Below, in pieces: positions 1-6,805 of a stretch of 64,000 bases of DNA. Below the pieces are notes generated by a model. That model made no database searches. It was given only the letters and a program-made list of their open reading frames with translations, and was not told where the DNA came from. The translations under genes and the position numbers were made by a program. This DNA comes from CASFRF01 sp031549345 (lineage in GTDB: Bacteria; Verrucomicrobiota; Lentisphaeria; Victivallales; Victivallaceae). Location: NCBI GenBank assembly GCA_031549345.1, contig JAVBPY010000012.1, positions 1-64,000 on the forward strand, in the 5' to 3' direction. Numbering within the stretch: the first letter of the stretch is position 1; each line of letters opens with the position of its first letter.

Positions 1-1
1 G

Positions 2-490
2 TTGTCCAGCATGTTCCGCGGGGACAATTTATTGCGGGCGGCTGATAACATAGCAGAAACCTTCCGCCCCTGCGACGTCGCCGTACGGATAGCCGTCGAG
101 CCCTACGACTGGACGCGAACGCTGTTCGACGCCTACATGGGCACCGCCACCCCCCTTGATTTTGCCGGATTCCTCCCCTTCGTCCCCGGCGGCCTCGGAA
201 AAGGCGCAGATCTGATCAAAGGAGGCGCGCAATTATCAGAATACAAAAAACTTATGTCCCAGTGGGATAAGGCATCTTTCGATTCAATATCCCAAAGCAT
301 CAGAACCCATACCGCAAAACACTGGCAAGATGGCGATTACTTGACATATATGCGAAAAGCATCTAATTTTAACACCAAGGGGGCACACCGCACAGTAGTA
401 GGAAATGGGAATATAAAGTGGAAGCGAAAAGACGGTGAATTTATTATTAAAACACCGAGCGGAAAAATTGTGACCTATGGGCTGGAGTGA
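2..490 (+). CDS. C-terminal end of an Rhs-like polymorphic toxin (5' truncated)
   Basis: The reading frame is open to the window edge, so only the last 162 codons are visible and the first codon shown need not be the true start. Residues about 30-65 (VEPYDWTRTLFDAYMGTA, then a Gly/Pro-rich PFVPGGLGKGADLIKGG stretch) look like the conserved linker after an Rhs core. The last ~85 residues form a separate domain with a KHWQDGDYLTYMRKA segment and a tail of alternating beta strands ending GKIVTYG. That pattern resembles RelE/barnase-like (BECR-fold) toxin tips, which cut RNA; this assignment is inference. A 273-aa gene, a candidate immunity protein, follows 33 bases downstream on the same strand with its own Shine-Dalgarno, as is usual for toxin-immunity pairs. 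Secretion route and target cannot be judged without the missing N-terminus. Confidence 0.6.
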   Translation: MSSMFRGDNLLRAADNIAETFRPCDVAVRIAVEPYDWTRTLFDAYMGTATPLDFAGFLPFVPGGLGKGADLIKGGAQLSEYKKLMSQWDKASFDSISQSIRTHTAKHWQDGDYLTYMRKASNFNTKGAHRTVVGNGNIKWKRKDGEFIIKTPSGKIVTYGLE

Positions 491-523
491 TTCCCGTAAT
501 ACATTTTCATTGACGGAGTCGAA

Positions 524-1345
524 ATGGATGTAGTTCTGACAGAAAAACAACTTGGAGTCTCAAGACGTTCTCTTTTGGAGGGGCTTTATAAACTTATGAT
601 TCATTCCTATCATGAAAAACGGAAAGAAGGGGACTTATTGTCGCAATTCGGGCTGGAAGAGTTGTTTTTTGATCTCGAATCGTTTGGGGATGCCGTTGTT
701 GGCGCCGCCTCATCTTTAATAACTGGACGTGGAAGATTCAAATTTCGATTCCAACTCATGTTAGAGAGCTGGGAATCTATTCGTTTTTATCCTCGATTAC
801 GGTACTTGATTGACCATGCGGAACTACAAAGGAAACTTCGCCTTAATTTTGCTCATTTTGTCACAATATATTCTCTCTACAGCATACACTTAAATATACG
901 GGCAGAGTTGGATGGTGAACCGTTTCTGCCGAACGGGATCGGAATTTTGCTATTGACAAACGAACAGCTCGGACATTCGAGGCGTTCACTCCTTTGTGGA
1001 ATACTTGAGCTGAATCGCTATTTTTACTGTGAAAGAGAACAGGAAAAAGCCATTCTAGAAAAACTTGGAATGAGCGGACTTTTTCAAGAGGTCGACCAAT
1101 TTTCCTCCGGTATTATCCACGTTGCACACCACCTGGCGGATAAAAATTTATTCGATTTTCAAGGCATATTGACAAACTGGGAGTTACTTCGTTATTGCAA
1201 AACGATGGAGAAAATAATTCATGATGTGGAATTGCAACAAGCCATCCCCCTCAGTTTTTTCCATGTCATGACACTGTATTGTTTATATGAAATGTATCGA
1301 AATATAAACACCGAATTGCGGACGGGGGTTTCGTATTGGAAATAG
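524..1345 (+). CDS. Candidate immunity protein with two tandem copies of one domain
   Basis: This 273-aa protein has no signal peptide. The start is supported by GGAG at 515-518. It is built from two copies of one ~125-residue helical unit. Copy 1 (about 5-130) begins LTEKQLGVSRRSLLEG and copy 2 (about 145-268) begins LTNEQLGHSRRSLLCG; both continue through an aromatic helix (ESWESIRFYPRL / TNWELLRYCKTM) and end NIRAEL / NINTEL. The product family is not one I recognise. Its position straight after a toxin C-terminus makes an immunity role the best guess: the duplicated unit may bind the toxin twice or cover two related toxins. Base composition is lower in GC than the carbohydrate operon that follows, as is common for exchanged toxin cassettes. 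Confidence 0.55.
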   Translation: MDVVLTEKQLGVSRRSLLEGLYKLMIHSYHEKRKEGDLLSQFGLEELFFDLESFGDAVVGAASSLITGRGRFKFRFQLMLESWESIRFYPRLRYLIDHAELQRKLRLNFAHFVTIYSLYSIHLNIRAELDGEPFLPNGIGILLLTNEQLGHSRRSLLCGILELNRYFYCEREQEKAILEKLGMSGLFQEVDQFSSGIIHVAHHLADKNLFDFQGILTNWELLRYCKTMEKIIHDVELQQAIPLSFFHVMTLYCLYEMYRNINTELRTGVSYWK

Positions 1346-1630
1346 TCGATTGGGGGACCTCAGATTCACAATATTGAGCACAAAGGGATTGTAAAAGGAG
1401 CTCTAGTTGATTATCTCGCCGCGGCAGCCGGAAAGACGGTTGCCAGAGTTTTTGCAATTGACGACCTGGGCAATTCCGGGCTATTTCGGAGATCACTTGA
1501 TGCGGCCTTGGGCGGATCGGCAACGGAAAACGCATTGAATGATCTTGCACATCAGCGGGATATTGCCTACGATAAAACGTTGAAGCAATACAACCGTGTG
1601 CGGGATTGGTACAGGAAAAATTGCCGGTAA
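1346..1630 (+). pseudogene. Decayed coding fragment behind the toxin-immunity pair
   Basis: Directly after the stop of the preceding gene the same frame stays open for 94 codons with protein-like content: PQIHNIEHKGIVKGALVDYL, an Ala-rich helix, then a charged helix with HQRDIAYDKTLKQYN, ending YRKNCR. There is no ATG, GTG or TTG with a ribosome site near its 5' end. It therefore looks like the stranded 3' end of an older gene, perhaps a displaced Rhs tip; HxRDIAYD loosely recalls the HDxAYD motif of phospholipase A2-like tips. Readthrough of the upstream stop is an alternative I consider unlikely. Confidence 0.35.
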
Positions 1631-1658
1631 CGGTGTACAAAATCCGAAAGCCAGATAC

Positions 1659-2000
1659 ATGAAAATATCATTATTCCGTGGACCATCAGACGAAGAAACG
1701 TGGGTTGATGTAGTGCAGTTTTTTTCTGAAGTTGTGTTAGTCATTGCCTGTGCTCTCTTAATGCTGACTGTTCCTGCAATGAGATCATGGCTTGATGTTC
1801 GTCTTTTGTGGATTGAACGCATTTATCGCATAAATTTTGTATACGGAGGAATTAGTTCTTTTTCCTTAGCGGCACCTGTGTTAGCCTTGGCATTCTTCAT
1901 AGCAACTAAAAAGCTCAGTGGATACGTGGCAGTAAGTTTATTTCTGCTGCTGTCTGGAACAGCCATTTATCTGTATATATATGCTCTTTGTAAGGTCTAA
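1659..2000 (+). CDS. Small hypothetical membrane protein (113 aa)
   Basis: I start it at the ATG at 1659 (MKISLFRGPSDEE), because the longer version would run into the upstream fragment. Three hydrophobic segments are visible: about residues 18-38 (FFSEVVLVIACALLMLTV), 62-82 (GISSFSLAAPVLALAFFI) and 88-111. No catalytic motif and no recognisable family. It overlaps the next small membrane protein by up to 20 bases, which suggests a shared transcript. Placement behind a toxin-immunity pair would fit an accessory or additional immunity membrane protein, but nothing in the sequence proves this. Confidence 0.5.
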   Translation: MKISLFRGPSDEETWVDVVQFFSEVVLVIACALLMLTVPAMRSWLDVRLLWIERIYRINFVYGGISSFSLAAPVLALAFFIATKKLSGYVAVSLFLLLSGTAIYLYIYALCKV

Positions 2001-2229
2001 AAATCGGATGTACTCGATGCTGAAAGAAAGAATGAAATTTTTTTGGGGACGGTGGCTGTTTCTTCTGGGGGCTGCGGCGGCCTGGACGGTGTTTTTCGTT
2101 TTCATGGTCAACTTTTGGCCGCTGCTTCTATTGTGCTGGGCTTGCTTCTTTCTTTGGCTCTATTGTGAAATCATGAATATCCGCCTCCGAAGGGTGGAAT
2201 TTTACATGCGCTCCGCCGAAGAGGAATAA
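1981..2229 (+). CDS. Small hypothetical membrane protein (82 aa or shorter)
   Basis: Residues about 22-60 hold two adjacent hydrophobic segments rich in Trp and Phe (WLFLLGAAAAWTVFFVF and FWPLLLLCWACFFLWLY), followed by a basic then acidic tail ending SAEEE. The first ATG at 1981 overlaps the preceding gene by 20 bases. ATG 2008 and ATG 2020 are alternative starts, and none has a strong ribosome site. Its last codons (GAAGAGGAA) supply the Shine-Dalgarno for the TTG start of the next gene, so the two are probably co-translated. The function is unknown. Confidence 0.45.
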   Translation: MLFVRSKNRMYSMLKERMKFFWGRWLFLLGAAAAWTVFFVFMVNFWPLLLLCWACFFLWLYCEIMNIRLRRVEFYMRSAEEE

Positions 2230-2233
2230 AGCT

Positions 2234-3190
2234 TTGTATGCCGATCTGAAGACCGCCCCCGATGCGGGAAGCGGGAATATCCAGTGTTATTTTATGTCCG
2301 TGTTCCTGCCTCCGACAAACGGAGAAGTGCGAACGACGTCGTTCCTCTGGACGCTGGACGATTCGGTCGCCGCGCTGCGTCTGGCGCACGATGAAGCCGT
2401 GCTGGGGAAAACCGATCCGGATTGGTGGAGCTACGCCGATCATGGGAATGCGAAGATCGTCAAAATCGAGCTGGTGCGGAGTCAATTGTTTCGCTCCGAA
2501 CCACGCAAAAACACCTTGCCGGAGTTGGTCAACCTCCCCGGTTGCGGGTTCTCCATGGGAAAGTATGAGGTCACCAACGCCGAGTTCGAGGCGTTTATGC
2601 CGGAGCACCGTGCCTACCGCAGTGCCTACTCCTGGCGCGGCCGCGAGCCTGTGATCTACGTAAATTGGTTCGAGGCCGCCCGCTACTGCAATTTCCTATC
2701 CAGGAAGCACAATTTGACTCCAGCCTACAACGAAAAAGATTGGACGCGCAACCCCGTCGCCAATGGCTTCCGATTGCCGACCGAGGCGGAGTGGGAGTGC
2801 GCCGCCTCCGGTCGCGGCGAAAACCGCCCCTATCCGTGGGGCAAGGAAGCTCCAACCGCGAAGCACGGCAACTTCGATCTCGATGCATTGAGCATTTCGC
2901 CAGTGGTACGCGCCCAGGCGGGCGGGGGCGTAACCATCGTCGGCTCGTTCCCCGCCGGGGCCTCGCGCGATGGAATCATGGATCTCGCCGGCAACGTGGC
3001 CGAGTGGTGCGACGACTACTATCACCCGGACCCGGCCCATCAAGGCAAACCATCACCCTACCGCTCCATTCGCGGCGGTTCGTGGGGCTACTATGGAAAA
3101 TCGCAACGTGTCCGCGACCGCGAATTCAACAACCCCGGCTATCCCGGGTACATTTATCTGGGCTTCCGGGTCGTTCTCCCGGGAAAGTAG
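2234..3190 (+). CDS. Formylglycine-generating-enzyme-like (SUMF1-fold) protein without the catalytic Cys pair
   Basis: The start is TTG at 2234, behind GAGG at 2221-2224; the first in-frame ATG is at 2294. Residues ~15-80 form a small N-terminal module containing YFMSVFLPPTNGEV and DPDWWSYADHGNAKI. Residues ~90-316 are a SUMF1/FGE-sulfatase domain with the family landmarks GFSMGKYEVTNAEFEAF, FRLPTEAEWECAASG, YPWG, GIMDLAGNVAEWCDDYY, RSIRGGSW and GFRVV. True sulfatase-activating FGEs have two cysteines in the strand after RGGS; here that region reads GYYGKSQRVRDREF with no Cys. I therefore expect a non-catalytic SUMF1-type binding or effector-associated protein. No signal peptide is seen. Confidence 0.75.
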   Translation: MYADLKTAPDAGSGNIQCYFMSVFLPPTNGEVRTTSFLWTLDDSVAALRLAHDEAVLGKTDPDWWSYADHGNAKIVKIELVRSQLFRSEPRKNTLPELVNLPGCGFSMGKYEVTNAEFEAFMPEHRAYRSAYSWRGREPVIYVNWFEAARYCNFLSRKHNLTPAYNEKDWTRNPVANGFRLPTEAEWECAASGRGENRPYPWGKEAPTAKHGNFDLDALSISPVVRAQAGGGVTIVGSFPAGASRDGIMDLAGNVAEWCDDYYHPDPAHQGKPSPYRSIRGGSWGYYGKSQRVRDREFNNPGYPGYIYLGFRVVLPGK

Positions 3191-3218
3191 AAAATATTGT
3201 ATTTTTTAAACCCGCCTC

Positions 3219-3265
3219 TTGACATGCATCTGGAATTTGTGTATACTAATACTGTAATTCCAGAT
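3219..3265 (+). promoter_or_regulatory. Sigma70-type promoter overlapped by a 10-bp inverted repeat (operator)
   Basis: TTGACA (3219-3224), a 17-bp spacer and TATACT (3242-3247) are close to consensus. The arms ATCTGGAATT (3228-3237) and AATTCCAGAT (3256-3265) form a perfect inverted repeat with the -10 hexamer in its centre. It lies 23 bases before the GntR/LacI-type regulator, so autorepression and control of the whole downstream glycan operon are likely. Confidence 0.8.
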
Positions 3266-3287
3266 AATTTCAGATGGAGGCGGAACA

Positions 3288-4379
3288 ATGTTGGGAAAAG
3301 AACGGCAACGGCGGTCGACAGCTCCGGAAATGGCGCAATTACGCCGGTTATGCCGCGAACGGTTGTTTGCCGAATGGCGTTCGGCGGGGACACTTCCGGG
3401 GGCTTCCCTGCCGGGTGTCCGCCTACTGAGCGATCGTTATCAACTTCCTCTGAGCGTGATCCGCACAGTCTTGAGTGAGTTGAAGGCCGAAGGCGTAATT
3501 GCCGGAGAGCCGCGCGCGGCGATGACCTTGCAGAGGCTGCCGCTTGCGCCGAAAACGATCGCCGGGCGGCGTATTGCATTGATAAGCAAAATGGAGTCCT
3601 CGCATCCCTATGCCCGCGAGAACACCAACATCGCCATCTGGCAGGGGATGGAACGCCTGCTGAACGAGCAGGGGGGGACGCTTGAGTTCCTTAATACCTG
3701 GTCTCCCGGCGGAAACAGCCTGGGCGGGCTGAATCCGGGAACGTTCGACGCGATCCTTGTGCAGCACGAGGATGATTCATTGATTGCCAAGCTCGCCTCC
3801 GTCGGCATTCCGGTGGTTCGGATCGATGACGACAGTTCCTGTTGCCACAGTGTGATGTTCGACGATTTCGACTGCGGCCGGAAGGCGATGGAGCATCTGC
3901 TCGATCTTGGGCATACCCGGATCGCGGTGGCGCATTACCCGGAGTTCGAATGGTCGCGCGAGCGATTGTCGGCGGCACGGACTCTCTGTGCGGAACGCGG
4001 CGCGGCGGAGCCGCTGGTTTGGGAATTCCCCTATCTGCCCAATTTGATAATGGTTGCCGAAGTGCTCGACCGATACCTCGGCGACCGTACCGCCATATTC
4101 GCGGCCAACGACCGCCTGGCATCCATGATCGCCACAATGCTTGAGGAACGCGGGCATCGCATCCCCGTCGATATTTCTTTGGTCGGCTGCGACGATCTGC
4201 CTGTTCTGCGCAGCCGGAATTTGACGACAGTTCAGCGCTCTTACACGGAACTCAGCCTGGCCGCTTACGAGCTTTTGAAGGAAGAACTCCTGAATCCTCC
4301 CGCATCTCCCGCCTTCCGGAAAATCCGCCTTAAATGTCCGCTGCTGGTGCGCTCATCTTCCCAACAAAAGGAGAAATAA
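3288..4379 (+). CDS. GntR-type winged-helix / LacI-type sugar-binding transcriptional regulator
   Basis: This 363-aa regulator starts at ATG 3288 behind GGAGG (3276-3280). Residues ~15-85 are a GntR-like winged helix (GVRLLSDRYQLPLSVIRTVL followed by ELKAEGVI). Residues ~92-355 are a LacI/periplasmic-binding-type ligand domain, with IALISK near its start, the FDDFDCGRKAMEHLLDLGHTRIA segment, AIFAANDRLA and DISLVGCDDL. Such proteins bind an operator and release it on binding a sugar. The stop is followed after one base by a pseudopilin ATG, and that gene's ribosome site (AAGGAG) lies inside the regulator's last codons, so regulator and operon are co-expressed. The likely effector is a breakdown product of the glycan handled downstream. 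Confidence 0.88.
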   Translation: MLGKERQRRSTAPEMAQLRRLCRERLFAEWRSAGTLPGASLPGVRLLSDRYQLPLSVIRTVLSELKAEGVIAGEPRAAMTLQRLPLAPKTIAGRRIALISKMESSHPYARENTNIAIWQGMERLLNEQGGTLEFLNTWSPGGNSLGGLNPGTFDAILVQHEDDSLIAKLASVGIPVVRIDDDSSCCHSVMFDDFDCGRKAMEHLLDLGHTRIAVAHYPEFEWSRERLSAARTLCAERGAAEPLVWEFPYLPNLIMVAEVLDRYLGDRTAIFAANDRLASMIATMLEERGHRIPVDISLVGCDDLPVLRSRNLTTVQRSYTELSLAAYELLKEELLNPPASPAFRKIRLKCPLLVRSSSQQKEK

Positions 4380-4380
4380 A

Positions 4381-5175
4381 ATGAAGACTCTCCGCCCGCA
4401 AAACGATCCAACTCCACCCTGCGTTTGCTTCACACTTATCGAACTTCTGGTGGTGATCGCCATCATTGCGATTCTCGCTTCGATGCTGCTCCCGGCCTTG
4501 AGTAAGGCGCGGGATCGGGCGAGGGCGACGCAATGCGTCGGCAACCTCCGCCAGATCGGTGCCGGATTGATCATGTATACGACCGATCACAACGATTATT
4601 TGATGCCGATTTACGCGGGGCAGGTTTTGCCGACGCGGCCGTCCGGGGATACGATGTCGTGGATGTATGCGCTCGCATTGCATATGCGCATGGCCGACCG
4701 GCTCCGTTGGTTCGAGGGGAATTATGGAGCCGGCATGCCGTTCGGTATTTTCCGGTGTCCGGCGAATGCGTATCAACTGCGGCTCGGCTACATGGACGCA
4801 ACCGAAGAATCGAACAGCTATGCCGCCAACGGACATATCGCGACCGACAGCCCTTACTATGGTCAGGGACGGCCGTTCCCGTCGAAGGCCTCGAGTTGGA
4901 GCGCGCCATCCAAGCTGTTTCTGGTTACCGAGGGGTATTGGTATTGTATCGACCAACCCAAGGCGACTGCGGGGGACGACGCCACGATTCCCGCGGGAAT
5001 CTGCCCGACGGGGGCGCGGCAGACGCGCTATCCCCATGCACAGCAGGCCAACGTGGTGTATGGCGACGGGCACGTCGCGACGCTCAATCGGGTGCCGAAC
5101 AGTCAAGTATGGGGGGATTATACGACGTATGACCCGGCGAAACCGGGTTCGGATTTCTGGTATTACCGGCGTTAA
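4381..5175 (+). CDS. Pseudopilin-like protein with prepilin N-terminus and DGH-type C-terminal tail
   Basis: This 264-aa protein has a type IV prepilin/pseudopilin signature: leader of ~16 residues, FTLIELLVVIAII with Glu at +5, then a hydrophobic helix ending SMLLPAL and an amphipathic segment with NLRQIGAGLIMY. The residue before the cleavage Phe is Cys (CVCFTLIE), not the usual Gly. The C-terminal globular part ends with ANVVYGDGHV, the DGH motif typical of the large pseudopilin families of Planctomycetes and Lentisphaerota. It is probably inner-membrane anchored with a periplasmic or surface domain, possibly assembled by a type II secretion/type IV pilus machine encoded elsewhere. Its place between a sugar regulator and secreted glycan enzymes suggests a role in glycan capture or enzyme export; this is inference. 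Confidence 0.88.
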   Translation: MKTLRPQNDPTPPCVCFTLIELLVVIAIIAILASMLLPALSKARDRARATQCVGNLRQIGAGLIMYTTDHNDYLMPIYAGQVLPTRPSGDTMSWMYALALHMRMADRLRWFEGNYGAGMPFGIFRCPANAYQLRLGYMDATEESNSYAANGHIATDSPYYGQGRPFPSKASSWSAPSKLFLVTEGYWYCIDQPKATAGDDATIPAGICPTGARQTRYPHAQQANVVYGDGHVATLNRVPNSQVWGDYTTYDPAKPGSDFWYYRR

Positions 5176-5193
5176 TAAAATCAAGGAGTTTGT

Positions 5194-5901
5194 ATGTTCA
5201 AAAAAATGTTTTCGATGGTTGGCGCCGGGTTGGTGCTAAGTGGCGTCCAGGCGGCGGACGTGGTACAGGATCTCCTGAAGTTCGCGCCGGAGGCGGCGGA
5301 GTACGTGGTCTTGTTCGACGCGGACTGCCTCTCCGGGACCGACAATTCCGGGAAGAAGTACGAGGTCAACAACCTGGAGAAATACGGCGCGACGCCGATT
5401 GAAAAAGTCGGGTACTATCTTCGGTTGGAAGCGAATGACGGCAAGGTGTTGCAGGTTTTTGCGACGGTCGATCCGTTTATGGAGAAGAACGCCGACTACA
5501 GCTTCCCGCGATTCTGGCCGAAGTTCGACCCGATCCAGAAAAACGTGAATAACCTGACGGTCAAGAGCGACGTTCCGGGGGTGGAGAACGGCACGTTCCC
5601 CGGCGGAAATGTGGAGATATGGCTGGGCGGTTACACGGCGAAGAACTCCGCCGGGGTCCCCGGCGCGTCGGACGAAAAGTGCGACTTCGGCGATCAGCCG
5701 ACGCCGGGGAACTACGGATCGTTCCAGCTCCACAACACCGGGAAAAAGCAGACGGTTTTTGCCGTAAACGGCTGGTATTTCAAGGAGAAGGTCGATCTTG
5801 GGATCGGCAACGCTCCGACCGGCGAACCCGATTGGTCGCACTCCTACACCGGGAAAAATATGAAGAGCGCCCGGATGTTGATTTTGCTGAAGGTGAAGTA
5901 A
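5194..5901 (+). CDS. Secreted protein of unknown function (235 aa) in the glycan operon
   Basis: ATG 5194 follows AAGGAG by a normal distance. Residues 1-20 form a signal peptide (MFKKMFSMVGAGLVLSGVQA, then AD). The mature part is beta-rich with no Cys-based motif I recognise. It contains YVVLFDADCLSGTDNSGKKY, a VGYYLRLEANDGKVLQVFA segment, GGNVEIWLGGY, YGSFQLHNTGKKQTVFAVNGW and SARMLILLKVK. This composition suggests a lectin-like or sialidase-associated beta-sandwich, but I cannot name a family. It is 18 bases after the pseudopilin and its stop directly abuts the ATG of the following SGNH hydrolase, so it belongs to the same operon and probably acts in the periplasm or outside the cell. Confidence 0.65.
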   Translation: MFKKMFSMVGAGLVLSGVQAADVVQDLLKFAPEAAEYVVLFDADCLSGTDNSGKKYEVNNLEKYGATPIEKVGYYLRLEANDGKVLQVFATVDPFMEKNADYSFPRFWPKFDPIQKNVNNLTVKSDVPGVENGTFPGGNVEIWLGGYTAKNSAGVPGASDEKCDFGDQPTPGNYGSFQLHNTGKKQTVFAVNGWYFKEKVDLGIGNAPTGEPDWSHSYTGKNMKSARMLILLKVK

Positions 5902-6756
5902 ATGCGATTCTTGCTGACGTTCCTTTTGCTGATGGCTGTTGCGGTTCCGGCGGCGGAGCTCAAGTTCAAGGACACCGACCGGGTGCTGATCTTCGGCGCG
6001 TCGAACATCTGGTTCGGGGCGTATCGGCCTTACGGCATGGCGGAGCTCTTCCGGCAGGGGTTGACCGCCGCCGGGTGCAAGGCCGCGGTGCTGGCGACGG
6101 GACACCCCGGCGAGGGCACCATCACTTTCGTCAACGGACGGCTGGAGAAGGCGATGGATTGGGCGAAGCCGACGTGGCTTTTGCTCACCGCCGGGGGAAA
6201 CGACGCGGCGATGTCCTTTCGCAAAACCAACGGCTACACGCCGGAGATTTTTGAGCCGAATATGATCCGGCTGATTGAAATGGCGCACGCGCGCGGCGTA
6301 AAGGTCGCGCTGATCACCGGAACCGCCGGGGTGGAGGATGCGGAGGCGATTGCCCGCGAAGACGCAAACGCGGAAATCCTGCGGAAGATCGCGCGCGAAA
6401 AGAAGCTGCCGCTGATCGATCTTTACGCGCGGCTCCGCGCCGAGTTGGCCGCGCATCCGGAGCAGCCGCTGCATATCGATAAAATCCACCTGAACGGCAT
6501 CGGCTACCGGATTTTTGCCGAAGAGATGCTGAAGTGGGCAGGGGTGTCGGAATCGACGATCGCCGCGCAGCGGCCGGGTTGGAACAAGATTCCCTCCATG
6601 ACGCTCTATTTAAACAACGCACACGTGCCGACCGATCTGGTTTCGGCGGATGATTACGGCGTGATCCACCGTGAAGCGGTCAAACGCGGCGTTACAGTGG
6701 AAGCCTATGTCCGGCAGATTTTACAGGACAAGATTAGCGAATTGCGTAAATACTAA
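5902..6756 (+). CDS. Secreted SGNH/GDSL-family hydrolase (carbohydrate esterase candidate)
   Basis: This 284-aa protein has a signal peptide (MRFLLTFLLLMAVAVPAAE). The four SGNH blocks are readable: the Ser block as FGASN (S34, with GAS in place of GDS), the Gly block around G67 (ATGHPGEGT), the Asn block AGGND (N100) and the catalytic pair DKIH (D193, H196). The family removes acyl groups, often from polysaccharides. Deacetylation of a glycan before attack by the following glycosidases is likely. Its ATG directly follows the stop of the previous gene. Its own stop (TAA 6754-6756) lies inside a short palindrome related to the repeat family elsewhere in this window. A C-terminal extension of ~70 residues after the catalytic core is of unknown role. 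Confidence 0.8.
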   Translation: MRFLLTFLLLMAVAVPAAELKFKDTDRVLIFGASNIWFGAYRPYGMAELFRQGLTAAGCKAAVLATGHPGEGTITFVNGRLEKAMDWAKPTWLLLTAGGNDAAMSFRKTNGYTPEIFEPNMIRLIEMAHARGVKVALITGTAGVEDAEAIAREDANAEILRKIAREKKLPLIDLYARLRAELAAHPEQPLHIDKIHLNGIGYRIFAEEMLKWAGVSESTIAAQRPGWNKIPSMTLYLNNAHVPTDLVSADDYGVIHREAVKRGVTVEAYVRQILQDKISELRKY

Positions 6757-6787
6757 TGAGCGATCTATGCTTGAGAGCGAATTAGTA
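6751..6787. repeat. Mini palindrome related to the REP-like repeat family
   Basis: TACTAATGAGCGATC ... GAGCGAATTAGTA forms an imperfect inverted repeat of 37 bases. Its arms match the outer arms of the longer repeats at 20137 and 60431 (TACCAATGAGCGATC in the reverse complement of the latter's right end). It holds the stop codon of the SGNH hydrolase and could act as a weak intra-operon attenuator or mRNA stabiliser. Confidence 0.5.
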
Positions 6788-6805
6788 TAAATAGAAAGGG
6801 AGAGC

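Noticed and set aside
3060..3190. C-terminus of the SUMF1-fold protein as a diversity-generating retroelement variable region
   Set aside because: The RGGSW...GFRVV end is where such regions sit, but no template repeat, reverse transcriptase or Avd gene is visible in the window and the segment is not rich in AAC-type codons.
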